Assembly (NCBI GenBank): GCA_051659505.1
Contig: JBOFOQ010000005.1
Coordinates: 1 to 6,890 of the forward strand
Source of the DNA: JAGNZR01 sp051659505
Lineage (GTDB): Bacteria; Fusobacteriota; Fusobacteriia; Fusobacteriales; Fusobacteriaceae
Reading direction: 5' to 3'
DNA length: 6,890 nucleotides
The notes under the pieces were generated by a model that saw only the letters and a list, made by a program, of their open reading frames with translations, searched no databases and was not told where the DNA came from. Every line of letters begins with the position of its first letter. Position 1 is the stretch's first letter. The position numbers and the translations under genes are program-made. Below are positions 1 through 4,458 of the stretch, one piece after another.

Positions 1-32
1 TAATGTTTGAGATATTAGATAATATAGGGTAT

Positions 33-81
33 GATTAGTGGTACTCTACTCATTTATACAGCAATAGAGTATCACCCAATC
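33..81. other. Imperfect inverted repeat / hairpin
   Basis: The arms at 38-48 (GTGGTACTCTA) and 65-75 (TAGAGTATCAC) pair over 11 bp with one G-T wobble when read on the plus strand. GATT at 33-36 and AATC at 78-81 add four more pairs outside a small internal loop. The loop is 16 nt. No T-run follows on either strand, so it does not look like an intrinsic terminator. It lies 3' of the minus-strand gene at 139-477 and may be part of its transcript tail or of another RNA crossing the window edge. Confidence 0.45.
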
Positions 82-91
82 TTAATTCTAG

Positions 92-125
92 GGTAACCCA
101 AGTACTATTAAATACCTGAGTTACC
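92..125 (-). other. 13-bp stem-loop downstream of the 139-477 gene
   Basis: On the minus strand GGTAACTCAGGTA pairs with TACTTGGGTTACC over 13 bp, with two G-U wobbles that form only in the minus-strand RNA. The loop is 8 nt (TTTAATAG). It begins 14 nt after the stop codon of the 139-477 gene. No U-tract follows, so it could be a 3' end-protecting structure, a Rho-type pause or part of a structured RNA. With 1-91 it fills a stretch where I see no gene. Confidence 0.5.
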
Positions 126-138
126 TCCACAAATCAAT

Positions 139-477
139 CTAAAACCCTATAATTTCCCCAAAATACCTGTAATAGTCTGTACCACTTTTAGTAATATGTG
201 TGTTTATCTCTCTTATCTTTTTTATAAGCACCCTAGCTTCTTCTAATTCTTCAAAACTCCCTAGTGTTATTGTCTCTTTACCCTCAATCTTATTAACTTC
301 ATAAGAGTTCTTATTGTACTTGATAAATAGTATGTTACTGCCTTCAAGTGTATTAATGCTTTTAGACATATCCTCTATAATTTTTTGTAACATTTCACAA
401 ATCTCTTTTTTTTCTTCTGGATATTTTTTAATAAACTTTTGAATATCCTCTACTAGTCCTGTTTCTTTGTTTTCCAT
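139..477 (-). CDS. Hypothetical phage protein, 112 aa
   Basis: The family is not recognised. Residues 1-45 are charged and predicted helical, rich in Lys and Glu. Residues about 46-95 show an alternating strand pattern (ILFIKYNKNSYEV, then GKETITLGSFEELEEARVLI) that resembles the small beta-beta-beta-alpha, AP2/Arm-like DNA-binding module common in phages. A similar pattern is seen in the C-terminal half of its neighbour at 492-956. That resemblance is by eye only. The ATG at 477 has an A-rich leader with no Shine-Dalgarno site. It starts 14 nt after the stop of the 492-956 gene, so it is probably the last cistron of the leftward operon. It has no signal peptide or membrane segment. Confidence 0.72.
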   Translation of the reverse strand: MENKETGLVEDIQKFIKKYPEEKKEICEMLQKIIEDMSKSINTLEGSNILFIKYNKNSYEVNKIEGKETITLGSFEELEEARVLIKKIREINTHITKSGTDYYRYFGEIIGF

Positions 478-491
478 ATTTTTATCTTTTT

Positions 492-956
492 TTAATCCTC
501 TATCATATAACCATACTCATCAAACTCATATATCTCTGGTAGCATTTCAAATTGTCCCCATATAAATCTATTATACACGCTCTTTCTAGCTTCTACCTGT
601 GTAAAATATCTACCTAATATCTTTTTCACACCAGACTTTTCTTCTATTATTAAATATCCTTCTTTGGTTTTAAGTATATATCTTATCTTAGGGTGTTTAT
701 CTCTTATCCTTTCTATGGTATTATATTTTCCATGTCCATTGTAAGAGACAATTTTATTCTGGTGTCTTGTACTGTTTAGTTTGTATAAAATAACAGTACG
801 AAGTCCTAGTTCTAGTAGTAGTTGTATAAGGCTAAATGCAAAAGCTACCACTGCAATCACTGTAAGTGAGTCAAAGACTTCCTTACTTACTTCAAATGTA
901 ACAAGAATAGCTGTTATGGCTAACAGCAACAAAATAGTCCAACGTATATTTTTCAT
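492..956 (-). CDS. Two-helix membrane protein with a cytoplasmic C-terminal domain
   Basis: This is a 154-aa protein if it starts at the ATG at 956. An in-frame TTG at 965 would add three residues but is a less likely start. Two hydrophobic helices span about residues 6-21 and 30-48, joined by a short acidic turn, which suggests a hairpin in the inner membrane. The rest is soluble. Residues about 93-125 (YILKTKEGYLIIEEKSG, then GRYFTQVEARKSV) resemble the beta-strand plus E-A-helix pattern of AP2/Arm-like domains. The tail is acidic and tyrosine-rich. The exact function is unknown. A phage protein of this layout could act on the host envelope, for example in superinfection exclusion, but nothing here proves it. 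Confidence 0.75.
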   Translation of the reverse strand: MKNIRWTILLLLAITAILVTFEVSKEVFDSLTVIAVVAFAFSLIQLLLELGLRTVILYKLNSTRHQNKIVSYNGHGKYNTIERIRDKHPKIRYILKTKEGYLIIEEKSGVKKILGRYFTQVEARKSVYNRFIWGQFEMLPEIYEFDEYGYMIED

Positions 957-999
957 ATAATTCAATTTTTATAGGTTAAAAGTAAAAAGTCGTATATTT

Positions 1000-1545
1000 T
1001 CACTTTTTTATTAATGTTTTTTTGATACTATCTAAATGCTGTTTGTCTTGAGGAGTACCTAAGAAATTGGTATATTCAAACAATTCTATTAAGTCTTTAT
1101 CTTTCATAGTTCCTTGTACTAGAGAGTCATAATATACCATATTAGCCGTAATCCAATTAAAAGCTTTACTTTGTAAATGTGGGTGTAAGTGTCTATAAAA
1201 TATAGCATAATTATTTAAGTCATAGACAGGAAACTCTCCATTTATGTAGCCCAAAATAGTTGTGAGTCTTTGTTTACCATCGATAACCAAGTAAGTTGGA
1301 TGGTCTCTGTATTTCACGTCTATAAAAAGTAGTACAGGAGGTATTTCAATTTCTTTTATTAAAGATAAGATTAGTTGTTCTTTTTGAAAATCAGTCCAGC
1401 ATAATTCTCTTTGTAGATTAATTCCTGAAGATAATTTTACATCAAAATCAAACTCAAAATATTTTTTATATCCTGGTAAATAAACAGAAGTTCTACTTTC
1501 TATTTTTAGAGACATAGGTTTTTGAAAGTCTGTTCTTTTTTTCAT
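1000..1545 (-). CDS. DUF262 (ParB/GmrSD-like) domain protein
   Basis: This 181-aa protein carries the DUF262 signature. Residues about 43-73 (NLQRELCWTDFQKEQLILSL, then PPVLL) match the usual R-x-x-x-W-x-x-x-Q-x-x-x-L-I-x-S-I/L block. DGKQRLTT at 89-96 is the hallmark motif, and NFLGTPQDKQHL at 160-171 matches the conserved asparagine/G-T-P block. DUF262 has a ParB-like fold. In GmrSD and BrxU it is the NTP-dependent part of modified-DNA restriction enzymes. Here the protein is far shorter than those enzymes and lacks the C-terminal HNH (DUF1524) domain, so it may be a solo version with another job. I chose the ATG at 1545 because it overlaps the TGA of the zinc-finger gene as ATGA, implying translational coupling. 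An upstream in-frame ATG at 1578 would add an 11-residue Lys/Arg tail. Confidence 0.87.
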   Translation of the reverse strand: MKKRTDFQKPMSLKIESRTSVYLPGYKKYFEFDFDVKLSSGINLQRELCWTDFQKEQLILSLIKEIEIPPVLLFIDVKYRDHPTYLVIDGKQRLTTILGYINGEFPVYDLNNYAIFYRHLHPHLQSKAFNWITANMVYYDSLVQGTMKDKDLIELFEYTNFLGTPQDKQHLDSIKKTLIKK

Positions 1546-1727
1546 TCTTTTTCTTTTCTTTCTTTTGATTTTATCCAAATAGTTCCTTTAACTGTTCCTT
1601 TTCCATTACAACAAGAACAGGTAACTGCTTCATATACATTGTGTATATCTATGTTATAGCCAACTATTCCAGAGCCATTACACATTAAGCATAATTTTGT
1701 TGCATTTTTTTCTATAGTTTCTTTCAT
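1542..1727 (-). CDS. Small DnaJ-type zinc-finger protein
   Basis: This 61-aa protein has two CxxCxGxG motifs, CLMCNGSG at residues 13-20 and CSCCNGKG at 37-44. Together they would form one four-cysteine zinc site of the DnaJ central-domain type. The linker between them is about 16 residues. The C-terminal 13 residues are almost all Lys, Arg and Glu. Free-standing zinc fingers of this kind are common in phages and bind protein or nucleic acid; the partner is unknown. Its TGA overlaps the ATG of the DUF262 gene, so the two are probably made together. The start at 1727 is preceded by an A/T-rich leader that contains repeat copy 1 further upstream. Confidence 0.82.
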   Translation of the reverse strand: MKETIEKNATKLCLMCNGSGIVGYNIDIHNVYEAVTCSCCNGKGTVKGTIWIKSKERKEKE

Positions 1728-1775
1728 AGTTGATTGTCTTTGTTCATTGTTATCTATATTGTATTTTTTTTAGTG

Positions 1776-1826
1776 TTAGCCACACCGTCAGTAGCCAGCT
1801 GATTGTCATTTGTTTGCAGTGTGATT
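1776..1826 (-). repeat. 51-bp direct repeat, copy 1
   Basis: It differs from 2086-2136 at three positions, all transitions. It lies just after the gene at 1836-2069 and 48 nt before the zinc-finger gene. On the minus strand CACACTG and CGGTGTG can pair through a G-U wobble, enclosing a smaller TCAG/CTGA stem, so it may form an RNA fold. One reading frame is open through both copies; here it can start at an ATG at 1855 and run to a TAG at 1754-1756 (33 residues), overlapping the end of the preceding gene. The repeat has higher G+C than its surroundings. Confidence 0.85.
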
Positions 1827-1835
1827 TTTGTTAAA

Positions 1836-2069
1836 TTATTCTTTAGAAAGCACATACTCAACAACCTCTTCAAGTGTCTCAAAATGAGTTAAATAACTTT
1901 TATGTCCAAAGCCATGTCTTATCTCTCTAACTAGCTCTTGAATGTCTTCTAAGATTTGCATATCTCGTTCTAAAAATGTTACATAATCTCTTTGACCTTT
2001 CTTTTGAAAGGTAACTTCATAATGACCTGCACCTACTTTTTTTGTTGTTAAAAATTCTAACTTTTCCAT
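1836..2069 (-). CDS. Hypothetical 77-aa protein flanked by direct repeats
   Basis: The family is not recognised. Residues 5-33 look like beta strands (KVGAGHYEVTFQKKGQRDYV). Residues 35-50 form a likely amphipathic helix (RDMQILEDIQELVREI), and a second helix occupies the C-terminus (ETLEEVVEYVLSKE). There is no membrane segment, signal peptide or zinc motif. The ATG at 2069 sits 16 nt after repeat copy 2, and the stop at 1836 is 9 nt before repeat copy 1. The gene is therefore bracketed by near-identical 51-bp repeats, as if it had been inserted or duplicated as a unit. It belongs to the leftward operon. The A-rich leader lacks a Shine-Dalgarno site. Confidence 0.75.
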   Translation of the reverse strand: MEKLEFLTTKKVGAGHYEVTFQKKGQRDYVTFLERDMQILEDIQELVREIRHGFGHKSYLTHFETLEEVVEYVLSKE

Positions 2070-2085
2070 CTTTATTTATTTAAAA

Positions 2086-2136
2086 TTAGCCACACTGTCA
2101 GTAGCTAGCTGATTATCATTTGTTTGCAGTGTGATT
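2086..2136 (-). repeat. 51-bp direct repeat, copy 2
   Basis: This is the partner of 1776-1826, with 48 of 51 bases identical. It overlaps the last codons and TGA of the 2116-2355 gene and ends 16 nt before the ATG of the 1836-2069 gene. The minus strand can pair CACACTG with CAGTGTG over 7 bp around an inner TCAG/CTGA stem. In the frame shared with copy 1 it reads ITLQTNDNQLATDSVAN, against ITLQTNDNQLATDGVAN in copy 1. In this copy that frame has no ATG and is closed upstream by TAG. Confidence 0.85.
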
Positions 2137-2355
2137 GTTTTGCCATTGTATTCCTATTATTAATGATATAGGGATTAGACCATGTTCTTTTACATAAACC
2201 CCAGTCTTATAATTGTTTTCGTTGTTATATATGTCATAAGTGTCAAGTTCTTTATCAACCTCATAAAGATTAGATTTAAACTCTATTATTTTTTCAACCA
2301 CACCAGTTCTATTTCCGTTTTCTCCTTCAAAAAGGATTGTGTCTCCTACTTTCAT
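2116..2355 (-). CDS. Small SH3/KOW-like hypothetical protein
   Basis: This is a 79-aa protein of no named family. The N-terminus (KVGDTILFEGENGNRTGVVE, then KIIEF and LYEV) has the strand-turn-strand pattern K-x-G-D-x-V/I-x-F ... G-x-V/I of small SH3- or KOW-like barrels, which often bind nucleic acid or protein. Residues 53-64 (GVYVKEHGLIPI) could form the last strand. The final dozen residues (about WQNNHTANK) are encoded partly by repeat copy 2 and may be an acquired tail. The ATG at 2355 follows an A/T leader with no Shine-Dalgarno site. It lies between a 127-bp gap carrying a perfect hairpin and the repeat-flanked gene. Confidence 0.72.
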   Translation of the reverse strand: MKVGDTILFEGENGNRTGVVEKIIEFKSNLYEVDKELDTYDIYNNENNYKTGVYVKEHGLIPISLIIGIQWQNNHTANK

Positions 2356-2364
2356 AATTTATTT

Positions 2365-2475
2365 ATTTATATTCCATTTATCTATTGGTAAATAAGTTCT
2401 ACAGATATTTGCTGTTTCCAATTGATTTTTGATTTTAGCAGCAGCATAAGCAACCCCTAGAGGATAGTCTAGGGG
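2365..2475 (-). pseudogene. Possible gene remnant with no start codon
   Basis: A 36-codon frame is open from CCC at 2475 to a TAA at 2365-2367 and reads protein-like (PLDYPLGVAYAAAKI, then QLETANICRTYLPIDKW). It has no ATG, GTG or TTG near its start and a TAA closes it at 2476-2478. It may be the tail of a gene that lost its beginning, or chance. A competing frame, ATG at 2447 to TAG at 2382 (21 residues), is also possible but less protein-like. I do not recognise either product. Confidence 0.25.
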
Positions 2476-2477
2476 TT
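2452..2477 (-). terminator. Perfect 10-bp inverted repeat after the 2483-2674 gene
   Basis: AACCCCTAGA at 2452-2461 and TCTAGGGGTT at 2468-2477 form a perfect 10-bp stem with a 6-nt loop, starting six bases after the stop of the minus-strand gene at 2483-2674. Its position and G+C-rich stem fit a terminator or attenuator. However, no U-run follows in the minus-strand RNA, so it could instead be a processing or stability hairpin inside the operon. Confidence 0.5.
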
Positions 2478-2482
2478 ATCTT

Positions 2483-2674
2483 TTATGAACCTTTTCTTTT
2501 CTCTATTTTTTCATTAATATCTACGTCCCATAAAAAACCATCACTACACCTAACAACATAAATATGGTCTAGTAAGAAATCTATAATTTCTCCTTCAATT
2601 TCTTCAGAAATAAAATCAAGGTCTATTTGAAATTTTACTTTAGTTCCAATTTTTAAAATTTGAATCTTTTCCAT
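2483..2674 (-). CDS. Small beta-rich hypothetical protein
   Basis: This is a 63-aa protein of no named family. Residues 7-55 alternate strand and turn (LKIGTKVKFQIDLDF, EEIEGEIIDFLLDHIYVV, GFLWDVDI), giving a likely SH3/KOW-like barrel. The layout resembles that of the 2116-2355 product, but without obvious sequence identity. The tail is Lys/Arg-rich (EKIEKRKGS) and could touch nucleic acid. The ATG at 2674 has an A-rich leader with long A-runs on the coding strand, typical of Bacteroidota phage genes without Shine-Dalgarno sites. A perfect hairpin follows its stop. Confidence 0.72.
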   Translation of the reverse strand: MEKIQILKIGTKVKFQIDLDFISEEIEGEIIDFLLDHIYVVRCSDGFLWDVDINEKIEKRKGS

Positions 2675-2739
2675 GTTTTAATTTCTTTTAAATGTTTTTT
2701 TTTTTCTTTTTTTTTTACTTTTTGATTAGTTGATAGTCC

Positions 2740-3000
2740 TTAGTTATTTTGGACAGGATACTTTTCATCAAAGAGATTAACATCATTTCTCATAAGTACT
2801 TCTACCCAAAAATCCTTTTTTTCAGTTGAGCTGTACCAGTCAAATCCTCCATCATATCTGTTTGCCGATATAGCCTTTTCAAATATTTCATAGCTAGGCT
2901 TATTCCCTTGTAAAATTTGATTTTCTATCATTTTACGAATAATTCTTGTTGGGATATTAGCAATTTCTCCCTTAAATACAATTTTGTTTAAGTCTTCCAT
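2740..3000 (-). CDS. Hypothetical phage protein with a GFDW...FW...F.EKYP pattern
   Basis: This is an 86-aa soluble protein. Residues about 1-45 look mixed and then helical (IPTRIIRKMIENQILQ). Residues 51-82 hold a block rich in aromatics (GGFDWYSSTEKKDFWVEVLM, then NLFDEKYP). Small phage proteins often carry a similar G-F-x-W-x-x-T/S-x-x-x-x-x-F-W ... F-x-x-x-Y-P block; that comparison is from memory and no function is known to me. It is the first cistron of the leftward run ending near 139, with its leader in 3001-3165. The ATG at 3000 has no Shine-Dalgarno site. Confidence 0.76.
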   Translation of the reverse strand: MEDLNKIVFKGEIANIPTRIIRKMIENQILQGNKPSYEIFEKAISANRYDGGFDWYSSTEKKDFWVEVLMRNDVNLFDEKYPVQNN

Positions 3001-3072
3001 TTTGATTTGTTTAAAAGTGTTTTTAGCTATTTATATATTAGCTTTTAATTTGTTTGTTTGTGAAAAATAATA

Positions 3073-3104
3073 TAAGTGTTTTTGGGTGTTTACCGCAACA
3101 CTTA
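3073..3104 (-). promoter_or_regulatory. Hairpin in the leader of the leftward operon
   Basis: TAAGTGTT at 3073-3080 and AACACTTA at 3097-3104 form an 8-bp stem, with a small GGT/ACC stem inside. It lies about 70 bp upstream of the first gene of the leftward run (ATG at 3000). On the minus strand the segment contains AAACACCC, also found in the 15-bp element of the neighbouring island, and is followed by TATTTTTC, one base from the -7 box TAnnTTTG. A promoter or operator here is plausible but not shown. The rest of 3001-3165 has no convincing gene. Confidence 0.35.
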
Positions 3105-3159
3105 CATTATCACTAATTAAATACTATTTATATATAATTGTCAGTCAATTAAAAATGGT

Positions 3160-3199
3160 ATAAAAAACAATAAAGGTGAAGTTATTCACCTTTATTGTT
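3160..3199 (-). terminator. Strong intrinsic terminator for the 3209-3574 gene
   Basis: AACAATAAAGGTGAA at 3166-3180 and TTCACCTTTATTGTT at 3185-3199 form a perfect 15-bp stem with a GTTA-type 4-nt loop. In the minus-strand RNA the stem ends in U residues and runs into UUUUAUACC. It starts 9 nt after the stop codon of the 3209-3574 gene and separates it from the operon downstream. Confidence 0.85.
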
Positions 3200-3208
3200 A
3201 ATAGTGGA

Positions 3209-3574
3209 TTATAAACCATCCAGAGACACACCAGAATTTCCTTTTGATATTCTTGTCATTTCAACTCCATCTTCATTGATGTAAGTTGTAACAACAAGTT
3301 CTCTCAGTTCTTCAATTGGAATAACTCTACCAGTTTCAACAAATTCTGGATTTAATTCAGAAAATTTTTTGCTGAATAATACACAATCACCATCTCTGTT
3401 TTCTACAGATGGTGTAAAAATCAAACATGGATACTTGTTTTCTTTTGTTATTACAACAGCACTTACTTTTTTGTAACCATTTTTAGTTACAAACTCTTTA
3501 AGTGGTGTGTGCAAGACAACATCTTCTCCAATCACTGTTTTCGCTACTTCGACTCCTTTTACTTCTGTTGGCAT
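3209..3574 (-). CDS. Hypothetical 121-aa protein of the 15-bp-element island
   Basis: The family is not recognised. The sequence alternates short strands and turns (VVLHTPLKEFV, KVSAVVITKENKYPCLIFTP, DGDCVLFSKKF), then has a helix (IPIEELRELVV) and a Gly/Ser-rich tail (SKGNSGVSLDGL). It has no signal peptide or membrane segment. The frame is open to an ATG at 3721, but I chose the ATG at 3574. It has the same TATATATTATG start context as its neighbours and lies 32 nt after an exact copy of the 15-bp element at 3607-3621. The longer version would run through that element and a terminator. A strong terminator follows, so it is probably a single-gene transcript. Confidence 0.8.
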   Translation of the reverse strand: MPTEVKGVEVAKTVIGEDVVLHTPLKEFVTKNGYKKVSAVVITKENKYPCLIFTPSVENRDGDCVLFSKKFSELNPEFVETGRVIPIEELRELVVTTYINEDGVEMTRISKGNSGVSLDGL

Positions 3575-3606
3575 AATATATAGTATTAAATTATTACTCA
3601 AAATAG

Positions 3607-3621
3607 GTGAGGGTGTTTCAA
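3607..3621 (-). promoter_or_regulatory. 15-bp upstream element, copy A
   Basis: The minus strand reads TTGAAACACCCTCAC, identical to the copies at 3828-3842 and 4434-4448. The ATG at 3574 is 32 nt downstream. The next bases, CTATTTTGAG, resemble the Bacteroidota -7 box with one base missing, so the element may hold the -33 TTG of a promoter plus a regulator site. Confidence 0.7.
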
Positions 3622-3667
3622 GAGAGTTTAAAAATAAATATAAAATATGAAATGGGGCTTTGGAGTG

Positions 3668-3699
3668 TAAAGAAAAAGATACAGGATATAAATACCCTG
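3668..3699 (-). terminator. Intrinsic terminator after the 28-aa membrane peptide gene
   Basis: In the minus-strand RNA, bases 3699-3682 form a 7-bp stem (CAGGGTA with TATCCTG, one G-U pair) with a UUUA loop, followed by UAUCUUUUUCUUU. It lies 8 nt after the stop of the gene at 3708-3794. Confidence 0.65.
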
Positions 3700-3707
3700 C
3701 ACTATTA

Positions 3708-3794
3708 TTATCTACACACAATAGTTAGCAACATTACAGAGATAATGAGAATACCAATTGCAAGCAGGATACTAAGTGTGTTGTCAGACATCAT
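3708..3794 (-). CDS. 28-residue single-span membrane microprotein
   Basis: The ORF reads MMSDNTLSILLAIGILIISV then MLLTIVCR. A polar N-terminus is followed by about 19 hydrophobic residues (7-25) and a short Cys-Arg end, as expected for a one-helix inner-membrane peptide with its N-terminus outside or inside unresolved. Three things support it as a real gene: the 15-bp element lies 33 nt upstream, as for its neighbours; it shares the ATATATTATG start context; and it has its own terminator 8 nt after the stop. A second ATG directly follows the first. Phage peptides of this size can be holin-like, toxin-like or regulators of host membrane enzymes; the sequence does not decide. It may have been missed in annotations because of its size. 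Confidence 0.7.
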   Translation of the reverse strand: MMSDNTLSILLAIGILIISVMLLTIVCR

Positions 3795-3827
3795 AATATA
3801 TTTATTTATAGTTAATACTCAATATTA

Positions 3828-3842
3828 GTGAGGGTGTTTCAA
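3828..3842 (-). promoter_or_regulatory. 15-bp upstream element, copy B
   Basis: TTGAAACACCCTCAC on the minus strand, 33 nt before the ATG of the 28-residue membrane peptide. It is followed by TAATATTG, one mismatch from TAnnTTTG. The preceding gene's terminator ends 12 bp upstream. Confidence 0.72.
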
Positions 3843-3847
3843 TAATA

Positions 3848-3878
3848 AAGATATAACAGGAGTATTTCTACTCCTGTT
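3848..3878 (-). terminator. Intrinsic terminator after the 3885-4160 gene
   Basis: AACAGGAGTA at 3855-3864 and TACTCCTGTT at 3869-3878 form a perfect 10-bp stem with a 4-nt loop, 6 nt after the stop of the 3885-4160 gene. The minus-strand RNA continues AUAUCUUUAUUAUU, a weak U-tract. Confidence 0.65.
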
Positions 3879-3884
3879 TATCCA

Positions 3885-4160
3885 CTAATTTAAACTCAAC
3901 ACTCTACTTGTAAATGTTTTCTTTTCAGGATTGTAATCAAGTTTTACCTTTACTCTAATCCTATCAGCATAGTCTTTTGGAAACAAAGACTCAATGTTTT
4001 CTTCTAAGATGTATTCTTCAAAGAATATTTTTATTCTTTCCCCAAAGGCACTAATAAATGACAAAGATACTTTATTATCTTTATCAATATTAAATTTGTT
4101 TTCAAACACTAGATGATTTCTATCACAATAATCATTTAGTTTAATTGGCTCTACCAGCAT
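3885..4160 (-). CDS. Hypothetical 91-aa protein
   Basis: The family is not recognised. Predicted strands alternate through the chain (NHLVFENKFNID, KVSLSFISAFGERIKIFF, RIRVKVKLDYNPEKKTFTSR), with a short acidic helix near residues 49-62 (EYILEENIESLFPKD). This suggests a small beta-rich or OB-like fold, but that is speculative. The ATG at 4160 has the same TATATATTATG context as the 3574 and 3794 starts. It lacks its own 15-bp element and directly follows the terminator of the acidic-protein gene, so it may rely on read-through or on a promoter I cannot see. It is closed by its own hairpin terminator at 3855-3878. Confidence 0.72.
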   Translation of the reverse strand: MLVEPIKLNDYCDRNHLVFENKFNIDKDNKVSLSFISAFGERIKIFFEEYILEENIESLFPKDYADRIRVKVKLDYNPEKKTFTSRVLSLN

Positions 4161-4179
4161 AATATATAGTTTAATTAGT

Positions 4180-4213
4180 TAAAAAGTAAAAACCTAGCTG
4201 TTACACTAGGTTT
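4180..4213 (-). terminator. Intrinsic terminator after the acidic-protein gene
   Basis: AAACCTAG at 4190-4197 and CTAGGTTT at 4206-4213 form an 8-bp stem with an 8-nt loop. The minus-strand RNA then continues as UUUUUACUUUUU. It lies 4 nt after the stop of the 4218-4400 gene and before the ATG at 4160. Confidence 0.72.
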
Positions 4214-4217
4214 GTTA

Positions 4218-4400
4218 TTAAGCATGTTCTTCAGGATACAGAGAGTCTTCTGGCTCATAGGGATAATCACCGTCAAACCTGTAGTCTTCTTCATAGTATT
4301 CGTCTTCTTTGATAGTTTGAGCAAGATATTCTGGAGTCTCTACGAAGTCAAGCACAGTAATTTTAGCAGGCTCTGCTGCAAATGGTACAATTGTTGTCAT
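4218..4400 (-). CDS. Small, strongly acidic protein (possible DNA mimic)
   Basis: This 60-aa protein has 17 Asp/Glu against 3 Lys/Arg, a net charge near -14. The N-terminal 25 residues are fairly hydrophobic (TTIVPFAAEPAKITVLDFV). The C-terminal half is an Asp/Glu/Tyr/Pro-rich tail (KEDEYYEEDYRFDGDYPYEP). Small acidic phage proteins such as Ocr, ArdA and several anti-CRISPRs mimic DNA to block host nucleases, but the repetitive tail could also simply be disordered. No family is recognised. The start at 4400 is well supported: an exact 15-bp element lies 33 nt upstream, with the shared TATATTATG context. It is followed by its own terminator. A long structured leader region lies upstream at 4459-4627. 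Confidence 0.75.
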   Translation of the reverse strand: MTTIVPFAAEPAKITVLDFVETPEYLAQTIKEDEYYEEDYRFDGDYPYEPEDSLYPEEHA

Positions 4401-4433
4401 AATATAAAGTATTTAATTAATATTCAGTAATTA

Positions 4434-4448
4434 GTGAGGGTGTTTCAA
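4434..4448 (-). promoter_or_regulatory. 15-bp upstream element, copy C
   Basis: TTGAAACACCCTCAC on the minus strand, 33 nt before the ATG of the acidic protein. The bases after it, TAATTACTG, are a poor -7 box, so identity among the three copies is confined mainly to the 15-mer and to the TATATTATG start context. Confidence 0.7.
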
Positions 4449-4458
4449 TTTGTATCAG

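Noticed and set aside
957..965. TTG start at 965 for the membrane protein
   Set aside because: It adds only three residues; the ATG at 956 directly before the first membrane helix is the simpler start.
1000..1020. AT-only hairpin (984-1008) as terminator of the DUF262 gene
   Set aside because: The stem is seven A-T-rich pairs and overlaps the stop codon; too weak to call.
1755..1814. ATG-started 19-residue frame inside repeat copy 1
   Set aside because: The same frame is stopped by TAG in copy 2, so it is not conserved.
2182..2391. Plus-strand 69-residue frame rich in Phe, Ile and Tyr
   Set aside because: It lies antisense to the 2116-2355 gene and its composition is what an AT-rich complement gives; no leader or partner genes support it.
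2380..2480. Possible tRNA or other known RNA gene in this gap
   Set aside because: No cloverleaf, T-loop motif or CCA end on either strand; likewise none elsewhere in the window.
3575..3721. N-terminal extension of the 3209-3574 gene starting at the ATG at 3721
   Set aside because: It would run through a terminator and the 15-bp element, whereas the ATG at 3574 has the shared start context and spacing.
3607..3828. Plus-strand 73-residue frame
   Set aside because: It is antisense to the membrane peptide and covers regulatory elements and a terminator of the minus strand.
4212..4430. Plus-strand 72-residue hydrophobic, Cys/Trp-rich frame
   Set aside because: It is the complement of the acidic-protein gene, whose start and terminator are well supported; the hydrophobicity is a mirror of Glu/Asp codons.
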